DNA of 64,000 nucleotides from Catonia carolina (Eukaryota > Arthropoda > Insecta > Hemiptera > Achilidae): contig JAQMRL010000021.1 of the NCBI GenBank assembly GCA_035578175.1, positions 3,161,323 to 3,225,322 of the forward strand, written 5' to 3'. Below are positions 1-9,027 of the stretch, one piece after another. The notes under the pieces are model-generated. The model was not told the DNA's origin. It searched no databases and was given only the letters and a program-made list of their open reading frames with translations. Within the stretch, counting starts at the first letter, position 1; the number at the start of each line of letters is the position of its first letter. Both the position numbers and the translations under genes were made by a program.

Positions 1-322
1 GGCATATAGACATTCAGGCAGGATAACGGTCTGATAGTGTCTGATTTTGGCATTTCTGGAAATACATTTCCTGGCGTATATGTTCCTCGTGATTCCGTAC
101 GCCCTTTCCAACTTATTGAGTCTTTCTTCGATGCCTGGTTTATCAAGACCTGTTGGGAGGATGTATTCCCCAAGATATTTGAATTTTGCGACTCGTTCTA
201 TTCTCCCGATATCTGTCTGGATAAATTGCGGCGGGGTCTTTGAGCTGGTTATAAATTTGGTTTTTTCTGCGGAAATCTTGAGTCCTACCAGGTTCGCTGT
301 CTCCTCTAGTAGGTTGATTGCT
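1..322 (-). pseudogene. Non-LTR retrotransposon RT fragment (L1), runs off the left edge
   Basis: Read on the minus strand, about 105 codons are open and match the region after the catalytic core of a non-LTR reverse transcriptase. Recognisable pieces are VGLKISAEKTKF, then FKYLGEYILP, then RNAKIRHYQTVILPECLYA at the window edge. The order is that of LINE ORF2 proteins of the type that keep an AEKT(K/E) block and a YLG block. It resembles the 20244-21370 element in this window. The catalytic YADD is not in this piece, and the rest lies outside the window. Confidence 0.75.
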
Positions 323-482
323 GTAATATTAGTTTTTTATTAATTATAAATTTATTTTTTTGCAATAAAAAGACAGAATTAATTGAGAAATGTGTTAAAA
401 TTTAAAAATATTTGTTTTGCCCCTCAAGGGATTTTTACCATTCTGCCACAGTGGGCTTCAAAGGGTTAAGTGTAGTCCTGTA

Positions 483-1581
483 GAGTCCAGCCTTTCTTAG
501 TTTGCTCCTAATGTAAACAAATAATGACGTCACTGAGGACTCACATTATATATTAATATATAATGTGCATTGTACATTAATAGGCTACCAGAAGTCATAC
601 CTAATGGCAGAGCTTTGTTGTTTGTTGATGATACTTCAGTAATCAGTAACAGTTTACTGGTAGATGATCTTGAAGTAAATACACATGTTAACATCTTGAA
701 TCAAATGTTATTAACAGTTAATGGGAAAAAGTGTCAGTACTTGCAGTTTAAAAATAAACATAACGTTAAAGAAAGTAGAGAAGTGGATGTATTTATTCAT
801 AATAATTCGTAGTTTAGAGCATGTAGAAACGGTGAAGTTCCTGTATGTATCTCTAGATAGATCTTTGTCTTGGCACTTCTATACCAATCAAGTTTGTAGT
901 AAAATATCATCTGGGTATTTGCACTAAAACAAATTGCCAGATTAAATGATAAAAAATTACTAATGGCAGCTTATCATGGCCTCATTCTGTCTCATATCCG
1001 TTATGGTATCTTAGTATGGGGTAATTCTAGCATGGGTAATATGAATAGGGTTTTTAAAATTCAAAAGAAAGCTATTAGGTGTATAGTGGGAGCTAACCAG
1101 CTAATCTCATGCAGGCCACTATTTAAGGAGCTTAAATTGCTTACAATTCCCTCTCTCTTCATTTTTGAGGTGATTATGTACGTTAGGCAAAATAATTTTA
1201 TGCAGAATTTCAATGTTCACAATCATAACACGAGAAACAGAAATGATTATTATGTTGCTAATCACTCCACAAAATTGTTTGAACAAAAACCTACTTATGC
1301 AGGGAGAAAATTCATGAATAAAAAAATTACCCCAATTTTTAAAATATTTTTAAAAGTATTTTACTTTAATTTTAATACTTATAAAGTATTTTTCTAAATG
1401 AAATTGTTAAGCCTAAATCATATCATGACAGATGTTTTAAGTAGTTTAAGTACTTATAATTTAAAACAATAGTTAACTTATAGGAATACGACATCCATAA
1501 AGTGGCGGACCCTAGCGTGCAGCCTGTAGTAGCTGGCTTTGTTTTTTTGACAGTAGGAGCAAACTAAGGACGGCTGAACTG
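483..1581. mobile_element. TIR element with TA duplication, Tc1-like ends (TA-1)
   Basis: The left end (483) reads GAGTCCAGCC..TTAGTTTGCTCCT and the right end is its inverse, AGGAGCAAACTAA..GGCTGAACTG. TA flanks both sides (481-482, 1582-1583), and excision leaves an intact SINE-A. The second copy at 48456-49260 has the canonical CAGT..ACTG termini of Tc1-type elements. There is no transposase inside; the core is occupied by a LINE fragment. Subterminal GTAAACA (513-519) and TGACGTCA (525-532) sites are present. Confidence 0.75.
570..1346 (+). pseudogene. Non-LTR retrotransposon fragment inside TA-1 (L2)
   Basis: The first part (582-812) reads through a reverse-transcriptase palm motif FVDDTS (variant of YADD). 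The frame then shifts several times, and 963-1318 encodes the C-terminal region with ILSHIRYGILVWG and HNHNTRNRNDYY, typical of Jockey/CR1-like LINEs. The same protein tail appears almost unchanged at 62564-63031 on the minus strand. Homology stops near 1346, where element TA-1 sequence resumes. It is not functional because of frameshifts and truncation. Confidence 0.72.
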
Positions 1582-1600
1582 TACAAACTCAGGCTGACCT

Positions 1601-1762
1601 TTTTTTTGGTTTTAAATCTGACTGTTTTGCAATTGCTGCTAATGCAGATGGTGAGAAGATTGATACATGAAGGTCAGTGATGAAAAAATGCCAGACCTAA
1701 CCGGGACCTGACCCCACCGTAGAAGCCTGTTGCGCTAACCACTCTGCCAATGGGCCGGCCAA
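1601..1762 (-). repeat. SINE-B copy
   Basis: Minus-orientation copy of a second tRNA-derived SINE. The T-run at 1601-1608 is the reverse of its poly(A) tail. The RNA polymerase III A-box-like stretch (TGGCAGAGTGG on the minus strand) lies at about 1739-1749 and a degenerate B box near 1701-1713. It interrupts SINE-A with an imperfect CTGACC/CCGACC repeat at the borders. Related copies: 46032-46206, 53771-53924, 62141-62321. Confidence 0.65.
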
Positions 1763-1844
1763 CCGACCATTACAAAGAAAGTATGGTTAATTGAACTCCA
1801 ACCATCAAATTACATTGATAACCCTTCTCTAGTATTCAAATCCA

Positions 1845-2239
1845 TGTTGTTGTTTAGGTCATCAGCCAAAAGGCTGGTTTGAACCTGTAGAGGTTTTACT
1901 AAGTAAAACGAGGAGTGAGGTGGTTTACAATTGCCTTCCACACTGAGTGGAAAAGTACGCTTATCAGCATGCCGGGCCCTCTGAAAAGCACATATTTTCC
2001 ACTGTGCAAATGATACCTTCACTTCATTCACCACAGAGTCTGGATGTATAATGAAATTCATTAATTTCAGACAAGATAACTCTGATTAGTGTCTTTTACA
2101 CCTTTATCTTTTCTGTTCTTAAATGATTCAGTAATTTAATTGGCTGACCATGTAATAAGAAACAGAACTATTTATTTTAGCCCTGCAATGAACAGATCGA
2201 GTGTAAATAATTTGACACTCCACCTGTCTGTTGTGGGCA
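1845..2239 (-). repeat. SINE-C copy 1
   Basis: About 395-bp repeat in minus orientation, from (TTG)n through GTCATCAGCC to ..CTGTTGTGGGCA. It faces the SINE-C copy at 2411-2804, giving an inverted pair with a loop of about 170 bp. The family is defined by the copy at 10275-10670, which has an 11-bp target duplication. Confidence 0.8.
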
Positions 2240-2360
2240 TATGTTCAGGTTATAATTGTTATTAAAAGACCAAAAAAAAGACCCCAACGTCGTTGCTAAT
2301 GACCATTGCAGTTGATGCGACGGTAAATAATAATAAAAAAAAAAAAAAATACAACTTTAC

Positions 2361-2897
2361 TACAAATTCAAATCCACATAAAACTAAATTCCTTTACTAA
2401 GATTTGAACCTGCCCATAACAGACAGGTGGAGTGTCAAATTATTTTCACTCGATCTGTTAGTTGCAGGGCTAAAATAAATAGTTCTGTTTCTTATCACAT
2501 GGTCAGCCAATTAAATGACTGAATCATTTAAGAACAGAAGAGGTAGAGGTGTAAAGGACACTAATCAGAGTTATCTTATCTGAAAGTAATGAATTTCATT
2601 ATACAGCCAGACCCTGGGGTGAATGAAGTGAAGGTGTCGTTTGCAGAGTGGAAAATATGTGCTTTTCAGAGGGCTCGGCATGCTGATAAGCGTACTTTTC
2701 CACTCAGTGAGGAAGGCAATGGTAAACCACCTTACTCCTCGTTTTACTTAGTAAAACCTCTAGAGGTTCAAACCAGCCTTTTGGCTGATGACCTAAACAA
2801 CAACAAGATTTGAACCAGGAACCTACATTTTTAAAAATCAACTGTTAAACAGCTGATTCGCAACGATGACTTTACCACTAGACCAAACTGGTGGGTT
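2361..2897 (-). repeat. SINE-A copy interrupted by SINE-C
   Basis: Segments 2361-2410 and 2817-2897 are the promoter half of SINE-A in minus orientation. The reverse of the B box (GGATTTGAACC-like) is at the junction and the A-box end is near 2890. SINE-C is inserted between them with a 12-bp duplication AAGATTTGAACC (2399-2410 and 2805-2816). Confidence 0.75.
2411..2804 (+). repeat. SINE-C copy 2, 12-bp target duplication
   Basis: Complete copy beginning TGCCCATAACAGACAGG and ending in AACAACAAC. It is flanked by AAGATTTGAACC on both sides, a target duplication length expected of target-primed retroposition. Confidence 0.85.
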
Positions 2898-3003
2898 TAT
2901 ACGCAGAATTGAACCAGATTTTTTTTAAATTACCCAAAATGCCTCTTGAATTTACTAGACAAAATATACAATCTTTTCTAAACTATTTTTTTAATATTTA
3001 TTT

Positions 3004-3695
3004 AGACAACACACATAGCCGACATGTCTCCTGTGTTTTGGCAAACGGATGTGTGTGAAAAAATCGGTTTTTTCATTTACAATTCTTAGGTAATTTTTTG
3101 CGCTCTTTTCAAAAATCCTATTGCCAAGTTTGTACGAGTTATAGTTTTCAAGATACGATGATGGCAAAAAGCTGTATGTCTATTTTGAGAAATCTTAGAG
3201 GCAAAATGGTGTATGTGTTAATAAATTGGTAATTTACAGATTGGCACAAAGATGTATGAATTCTGTTCACCATTTTTTCCTTGGCTGTATATTCATACAG
3301 CCTAAGGTTGTATTTCTATTTATGCTAAGGCAAAAAAGGGTAAAGGAACTATATACAGCTTTTTGCCAATACAGACTGCGTTTGATGCAGTTAATGAAAT
3401 GGCTGTAAACAGTGGGTACACCTTTCTGCCATAGTTTCATTTATTTTTTTTTGAATTTTTTCCCATAAAGGCAAAATGGTTTAACTGAGTTTTTAGGGTA
3501 TTAACAAGTTTTTTACAAATTTTTGACTACATAGTCATAAACAGAACATTAAAAACTATAAAAATACATAAAAGAACTCAATTAGAAAGTAATTTACAAC
3601 AAAATGGCCACAATTTAAACATGCAATTTCTGAAAAGTTGTGTTTAACACCTTTTTAGGGGACACATTTTTGCCTTTTTAGGGGAGATGTGTGTG
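3004..3695. other. Unclassified region with iterated GGCAAAA-type motif
   Basis: No gene is seen. A motif close to GGCAAAANGNTGTATG recurs in forward orientation near 3038, 3162, 3199, 3241 and 3468, and in reverse near 3350, 3414 and 3657. The flanks GACAACACACAT (3004) and ATGTGTGTGAC (ending about 3690) are roughly inverted. It could be a degenerate DNA transposon with subterminal binding-site arrays, but no target duplication is clear. Confidence 0.35.
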
Positions 3696-3775
3696 ACACA
3701 TAAGACTTAAATAAATTCAATAGATAAATTACAATATCAATAATAATAATTTTATTTATTCTTTGTTTATTTCAG

Positions 3776-3938
3776 GTATTTTATCTACCAATGGCATTTT
3801 TTGTACCTCCTGCTCACTTTTTAACTCATCAGCAATTCAGTCTGTTGTATCAGTTTTGGATACATACTGAAACAGTGTCTTCGTTAGGGCCTCTAGAATA
3901 TTTATTAAACACTCCTAAACACCATCGTGTTCATCATG
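3776..3938 (+). CDS. AGMO: AGMO exon (partial gene): third histidine box
   Basis: Exon of alkylglycerol monooxygenase (TMEM195), a tetrahydrobiopterin-dependent di-iron membrane enzyme of the endoplasmic reticulum that cleaves the ether bond of alkylglycerols. The acceptor TTTATTTCAG ends at 3775 and the donor GTAAGT starts at 3939. The 54 full codons contain [21 protein letters not shown] and the HHRVHH cluster, the third histidine box of the fatty acid hydroxylase superfamily and a metal ligand. The last base of the exon starts a glycine codon completed at 7729 (phase 1). Earlier exons with the first two histidine boxes must lie upstream, because the five exons together give only about 277 residues against roughly 445 in vertebrate AGMO. 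The family match is by recognition of conserved segments and is strong. Confidence 0.93.
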
Positions 3939-3997
3939 GTAAGTAGTTCACTGTAATTTAATTTTATTACAAATTTATTTATTTTTGTTTGCAAATA

Positions 3998-4757
3998 CGA
4001 GGGTCGTTCGTAAAATAAGGTTCCCTAAGCTGCCAAGACAAAATGCGATGTACTGGGAGAAATCTGGCGACAGTGTCTTACACATCAGCTCTCCCTCTCT
4101 TTTTCCGCACCACTCCCGCCTCGCTACGTCGGTCAGTGCCGGCCTAGCAGCCTTTGAAGATGGAGCTCTCTATTGCTGTTACCGCCAGATGCGAAATTCG
4201 CGCTGTGATACGTTTTTTAAATGCAAAATGGATTTCACGTATTAACATTCATTATGGAACAGTAGTAAACTAACACATATTGCGACACATTAAGAAAACT
4301 GAGACGCACGATCCAGAAACGCCAGAGAGGAAGATTGTCCAGTGGTGTGAGGCATCTCCATGACAACGCTTGACCTCATGTCTCACATCAAACTCAAGAA
4401 CTGCTGGCAGATTTTGGGGCTGGACTGTTGTGCCCCCCCCCTACAGTCTGGACGTAGCCCCAAGTGATTATCACTTATTCCCAAAATTAAAGGAACACTT
4501 GGGTGGCCTACGCTTCAGTACTGATGATGAAGTCAAGGAAGAGGTTACTCGATTCCTCAAAGGATTGGCGGCAGAATTCTACAACATGGGGATAGAAAAG
4601 TTGGAGCATCGACTGCAAAAGTGTTTGGACAGAAACGTCGATTATGTAGAAAAATAGTGTAAGTTTTAAGCTTTAAATTGATGTATAACACTAAGATAAA
4701 AAATATAGCTGTATATTTTTAAAAATCATGCGAACCTTATTTTACGAATGACCCTCT
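3998..4757 (+). mobile_element. Mariner element with deleted transposase (M1)
   Basis: Inverted ends CGAGGGTCGTTCGTAAAATA and its near complement at 4730-4757 are flanked by TA (3996-3997, 4758-4759). The interior keeps only the 3' half of a mariner transposase. It lies in the AGMO intron, 60 bp after the exon donor. Confidence 0.85.
4340..4657 (+). pseudogene. Mariner transposase C-terminal relic
   Basis: From a decayed HDNA block (second catalytic Asp of the DD34D triad, near 4360) the reading shifts once. It then runs open through PPYSLDVAPSDYHLF, whose PSD Asp is the third catalytic residue, to the C-terminus ..RNVDYVEK and a stop at 4655-4657. The DNA-binding domain and first Asp are absent. 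It is a deletion derivative and cannot encode an active enzyme. Confidence 0.82.
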
Positions 4758-4936
4758 TACATCATCACATACAAGGTGTGGCTATTAAATAACGAGACTG
4801 ATGTTTTAAAAAATTTAATTTTAATTTTATACACAATCACTTATTGTCACCTTCAATATACACTCCTTCTCTATCCCTACAACGCTCCATGTGAATTTTC
4901 CATTGTTGGAAACTGTGCTGGAAGTCATCTTCTGTT

Positions 4937-5294
4937 CAGTGACGGATTTCCCACTAGGCACACTAGGCCAGTGCCTAGGGGCGGCACGACCTGACAGGTG
5001 CCGCTAAGCCGCACCGGATGGTCCGATCTGTCGACGGGCGGCGCGACGGGGTGGCTGATAACTCGGTGTTTTTATGAACACCTGTATTTTTAGTTTGTTA
5101 TAGTATAAACCTTTTAAAATGTAATTAAAATCTAATTAAGTATCTTTTGGTGATTTTATCAACACCCGTTTATGAACTCGTTAGATTTACTTTTTTTTAA
5201 ATTGAGTAATAACTTTGGCACAGATGTGGCATGTTTCAAAAGGGCGGCAGTCAGAATAGTGCCTAGGGGCAAAAAATTTATAAATCCGTCACTG
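4937..5294. mobile_element. hAT-type MITE, 8-bp duplication CTTCTGTT (hAT1)
   Basis: 358-bp element with ends CAGTGACGGATTT / AAATCCGTCACTG, flanked by a perfect 8-bp duplication CTTCTGTT (4929-4936, 5295-5302). Removing it restores the mariner sequence seen at 13093-13120. There is no coding capacity. Confidence 0.9.
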
Positions 5295-5395
5295 CTTCTG
5301 TTAGCTGCTTCAGGATACGTGCCGCTTTCTCTTTTTCAGCTTCCACAGACTCAAAACTTGTCCCTTTTAATGCAGATTTCACCTTAGGGAACAGG

Positions 5396-5937
5396 TAGAA
5401 CATAATAACATGTGATGAAATGTGGTTTTTTACTTATGATCCGGAAACGAAACGCCAATCCAAGCACTGGAAGAGCCGAACTTCACTGAGACCCAAAAAA
5501 GCTCGAATGAGCAACTAAAATTTAAAGCAATGATGATTGTTTTTTTGGTATTCATGGGATTGTGTACTTTCACTGGGTTCGTGAAGGTTAAACAATTAAT
5601 CAATATTACTACCTTGAGGTACTTTCTAAACTACATCAAAGAGTAAGGAAAAAACGCCCCGAAATGTGGAAGGCCAAATCATGGGTTCTCCACCAAGACA
5701 ATGCGCCAGCTCATTCCGTGTTATCTGTCAAGAGGTTCCTAGCCAAGTACAGCATCTCAGTGTTAAAACATCCACCTTATTCACCAGATCTTGCACCATG
5801 TGACTTCTACCTGTTCCTTAAGGTGAAATCTGTATTAAAAGGGACAAGATTTGAGTCTGTGGAAGCTGTAAAAGAGAAAGCGGCACGTGTCCTGAAGGAG
5901 CTGACAGAAGATGACTTCCAGCACTGTTTCCAACAAT
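5396..5937 (+). pseudogene. Mariner transposase relic of family F2 (copy a)
   Basis: Begins at the junction with a CDE(T/M)WFFTYDPETKRQ-like block (around the first catalytic Asp). After a frameshift it continues through VLHQDNAPAHS (second Asp) and PPYSPDLAPCDFYLF (third Asp) to EDDFQHCFQQ and a stop at 5937-5939. The catalytic part is thus represented while the helix-turn-helix part is lost. Stops upstream of 5660 make it non-functional. Confidence 0.8.
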
Positions 5938-6194
5938 GAAAAATTCACATGAAGTGGTGTAGGGATAGAGAAGGAGTGTATATTGAAGGTGACAATAAGT
6001 GATTATGTATAAAATTAAAATAAAATTTTTTACAACGTCAGTCTCGTTATTTAATAGCCCCACCTCGTATAAGTAAGCTAAATTTAATTTATTAATAGGA
6101 ATTTACTTTATGTTATTTTTTTGGTTTATGTTTCCTGTAGCAGTACCTGCCCATTCCCTATTCCAAAATTTACTCACTTGTCATATAGGCCTAC

Positions 6195-7560
6195 TATTCT
6201 TCTTCTTCTTATGGTGCCTATCCGGTTCGGATGTTGGCTATCATGATGGCTATCTTGACTTTGGAAACAGCTGCTTTGAAAAGTTGGGTCGTCGACTGGT
6301 TGAACCACGTTCTTAGATTGTTCAACCATGAAATCCTTCTTCTACCGGGACCTCTCGCACCATACACCTTTCCTTGCAGAATCTTTTGGAGCAACACGTA
6401 ACGGTTCTCATTACGCATAATGTGTCCCAGGTATTGGAGCTTTCGCACTTTCACGATGTCAAGAACCTCTTTATCTTTATTCATCCTTCGAAGAATTTCT
6501 ACATTGGTGACTTTGTCCCTCCATGATACGCGTAACATTCTTCGATAAAGCCACATTTCAAAGGCTTCAAGCCTCCTGGCTGAGGCCTTAGTGAGCGTCC
6601 AAGCTTCCACGCCGTAGAACAGTACAGAGAACACATAACATCGAATGAGACGCATTTTGATATCAAGTGTAAGGTCGTGAGTTTTGAAAATTTTTCGCAT
6701 ATTGTTGAAGGCCACTCTGGCTTTTTCAATGCGTATCTTAATTTCTTGCGAGTGATCCCAATCCTCGTTTACATTGCTGCCTAGGTAAGTATACTGCTTA
6801 ACTCTTTCCAGGGGTACACCGTCTATTTTAATATTCCCTCTTATATTCGTATGCTTGCTAATAATCATAAATTTCGTTTTGCTTATGTTAATGTCTAAAC
6901 CATACTTTCTGCTATGTTCTGTTACCCTATTCATTAACCTTTGCAAACTGGTTATACTATCCGAGAAAATAGCAGTGTCATCGGCGTATCGAATATTATT
7001 GATCTTCTCCCCGTTTAGCGTAATTCCCTCTTCAATGCCCTGCACTGCCTCTCGGAATATGTATTCTGAGTAAACGTTGAAAATTACCGGCGACAGTATA
7101 CACCCCTGACGAACGCCTCTCAAAATCTTCACGCTATTTGTACTCTCATCTTCCACTCTGACTGAAGAGATCTGGTTCCAATACAGGTTTATAATAATTC
7201 TAAGATCTTTTGCATCTATTCCAGTCCTCCTGAGCACTTCAACCATCTTATCGTGTTGCACCCTATCAAACGCCTTTTGATAGTCGACAAAACAGACAAA
7301 AACGTCACAATTTACATCACGGCAACGCTGGAACAGTACCTGTATAGAGAAAAGGGCCTCTCTCGTTCCAACGGCTCGTTGGAATCCAAACTGAGAATCG
7401 GATATTTGTTCTTCACACTTTTTGTATATTCTGCCATGAATCACTTTAAGGAATATTTTAAGGAGATGGCTCATAAGACTAATAGTTCCAAAATCTGTAC
7501 ATTTCCTTGCTCCGGGGTTTTTTGGGAAGAGTTATAAATTCCGAATTTAACCATTCCTGC
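6195..7560 (-). mobile_element. 5'-truncated LINE (L3) with (GAA)n tail
   Basis: Minus-strand element. Its 3' end is the TTCTTCTTCTTC run at about 6199-6211, a GAA-type microsatellite tail. The 5' truncation is near 7560, just upstream of the EWLNSEFITLPKK block. It contains the long RT open frame 6218-7474 and sits in the AGMO intron in antisense orientation. Confidence 0.8.
6218..7474 (-). CDS. LINE ORF2 fragment: reverse transcriptase and C-terminal region
   Basis: A 418-codon open frame from the non-LTR RT fingers/palm to the natural C-terminus. In order it shows ISLMSHLLKIFLKVIHGRI near the start, FVDYQKAFDRV (motif A Asp), GVRQGCILSPVIFNVY (motif B), IRYADDTAIF (motif C, catalytic YADD), then YLGSNVNEDW and the conserved C-terminal blocks YGVEAWTLTK and LGHIMR. 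The protein extends upstream only after a frameshift in an A-run near 7515-7525. The endonuclease domain is missing through 5' truncation. The RT core residues are intact, so decay is recent. The start given is an internal Met, not the true start. Confidence 0.88.
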   Translation of the reverse strand: MSHLLKIFLKVIHGRIYKKCEEQISDSQFGFQRAVGTREALFSIQVLFQRCRDVNCDVFVCFVDYQKAFDRVQHDKMVEVLRRTGIDAKDLRIIINLYWNQISSVRVEDESTNSVKILRGVRQGCILSPVIFNVYSEYIFREAVQGIEEGITLNGEKINNIRYADDTAIFSDSITSLQRLMNRVTEHSRKYGLDINISKTKFMIISKHTNIRGNIKIDGVPLERVKQYTYLGSNVNEDWDHSQEIKIRIEKARVAFNNMRKIFKTHDLTLDIKMRLIRCYVFSVLFYGVEAWTLTKASARRLEAFEMWLYRRMLRVSWRDKVTNVEILRRMNKDKEVLDIVKVRKLQYLGHIMRNENRYVLLQKILQGKVYGARGPGRRRISWLNNLRTWFNQSTTQLFKAAVSKVKIAIMIANIRTG

Positions 7561-7728
7561 GGCATATTTCCTGTATATTAAATTACGTGCCAATAAAGTT
7601 TTATTTATTTAATGATGAATAATAATTAGGTACTTAGTTATGACTGAAAGTAATTTAAAAAATTGTTTGTCATATTTGTAATGTTAGTGATAAACAGTAT
7701 ACTATAATAAATAAGATTTATTTTACAG

Positions 7729-7880
7729 GTAGCATGTTGTTTTGTTTGGACAAAAATTACGGAGGTTGTTTAATTATTTGGGATCGTTTATTTGGAACAT
7801 TTGGTGAAGATAAAAAGAATCAAGAGCTGATTTATGGTCTTGTTTATAATGAACCATCATTTAACCCATTTTATTTACAA
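7729..7880 (+). CDS. AGMO: AGMO exon
   Basis: The acceptor TTTTACAG ends at 7728 and the donor GTAAGT starts at 7881. The frame continues from the split Gly codon: LDKNYGGCLIIWDRLFGTFG then LIYGLVYNEPSFNPFYLQ. The DKNYG..WDRLFGTF segment directly follows the HHRVHH box in AGMO and related sterol-desaturase-type hydroxylases. It ends in phase 0. Confidence 0.93.
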
Positions 7881-7928
7881 GTAAGTTAATTTATTGATAA
7901 TAATTATTTTACAATATTAACAAAAAAA

Positions 7929-8703
7929 TCTGGTGTGAAACACTCACACAACTTTCTCTTGCCAATGCAAATAATTAACAATAAACCTAACATTAGTATT
8001 AAAACATTAGAAATGAACAAAAACTAACCTCAAAAACATAACCTTATTTTAATCATGAGTGAATGACGCAAAATGACAATTGAACTCAGTTTGGCTTAAA
8101 AATACGGAAAATCACGCTTTCACGCTAAACTAGGCTCTGTAGAGAAAAATGCTCTGAACAAAAGTTGTAGATCTTTTAATTTTCTATAAATTTAATTATA
8201 TACACTTTTGTCGTAAAATGCATACTAAGACCGAAATGTTAAAAAAATCGATTTTTCTCACGTTTTCGTGAGAAAAAAAAACAGAAAATCGCAAATTACC
8301 GCTAAACTAAGCGTTATACAAAAAAATGTTTGAAACAGAAGTTGTAGGTTTTTAAATTCTCTACTACTTTTATTATATAAGTTTTTGCGCTAAAATTTAT
8401 ATTAAAGCCGTAATCTTAAAAAAACAACGTTTTTACGTGAAAACAGCCTCACCGAGAATTTCAGCAAACATGGCGCCTACCCTATCTTGTAGAGAATAAA
8501 AAATGGAGTAAATGAGGCGATTTTAAAAAAAATCGTAGGACCAGTTTTTGAGAAAATCGCAAAAAACTGAAAAATTATACGAATAAACTACTACTTCCGG
8601 TTGACCGATTTTGATGAAAATGTTCGTGTCGCGTCCGGTAGTGGTATGTAACTTAAGTTTCAAGTTTCAAGTTCGTACGATGTTCCGTTCTTGAGATATT
8701 CTG

Positions 8704-8780
<77 letters not shown>

Positions 8781-8921
8781 ACACACAGACCAATCGCTAA
8801 AAACATGTTTTTTGGGTTCAGGGGGTCTGAAAACGTATAGATCCGGTGAAAACTCGATTTCGAAAAATCGACATGAAAACAATACTTTCCTTCCTATATA
8901 TTCATATAGGCAAGAGAAAGT
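7929..8921 (+). mobile_element. Family H copy 1, near complete
   Basis: Family H starts TCTGGTGTGAAACACTCACA, then AACTTTCTCTTGCC. It carries a (CA)n tract (here about 8706-8774) followed by CAGACCAATCGC, and ends with the hairpin CCTATATATTCATATAGG and the inverse GGCAAGAGAAAGT. Insertion is in an A-run. Subterminal inverted repeats, a 3' hairpin and an internal microsatellite resemble Helentron-associated (DINE-1-like) elements; this classification is inference. No protein is encoded. Confidence 0.75.
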
Positions 8922-9027
8922 AAAAAAGTACAGTAACTTATTCCTTTATGTAAAAACTTTATTTTATTATTATTTTATAGGGTTATTAAATATGATATTA
9001 CATAACTAAAGATAAAAAGGCTTTTTT

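Larger units (their letters stand above)
470..1844 (-). repeat. SINE-A copy, split by a TA element and by SINE-B
   Basis: Pieces 470-482, 1582-1600 and 1763-1844 join into one stretch of the tRNA-derived SINE-A (minus orientation). Removing 483-1581 restores the consensus around a TA, and removing 1601-1762 restores the ACTCAGGC..GACCATT segment. It ends where SINE-C begins at 1845. The pieces were recognised by comparison with intact copies at 29182-29512 and 34906-35241. Confidence 0.75.
4772..6067 (+). mobile_element. Foldback mariner, family F2 copy a
   Basis: TIR (C)AAGGTGTGGCTATTAAATA with TA at 4770-4771 and 6068-6069. The left part (4772 to about 5395, without the nested hAT) is an inverted copy of the element's own 3' end, including reversed C-terminal coding sequence. 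From about 5396 the transposase runs on the plus strand. So the original 5' end, with the N-terminal DNA-binding region, has been replaced by an inverted 3' end. The junction is the same as in the 12950-13877 copy. Confidence 0.82.

Noticed and set aside
1845..2806. Inverted SINE-C pair considered as one TIR transposon
   Set aside because: Both are full SINE-C copies also found singly, and the right one has its own 12-bp duplication.
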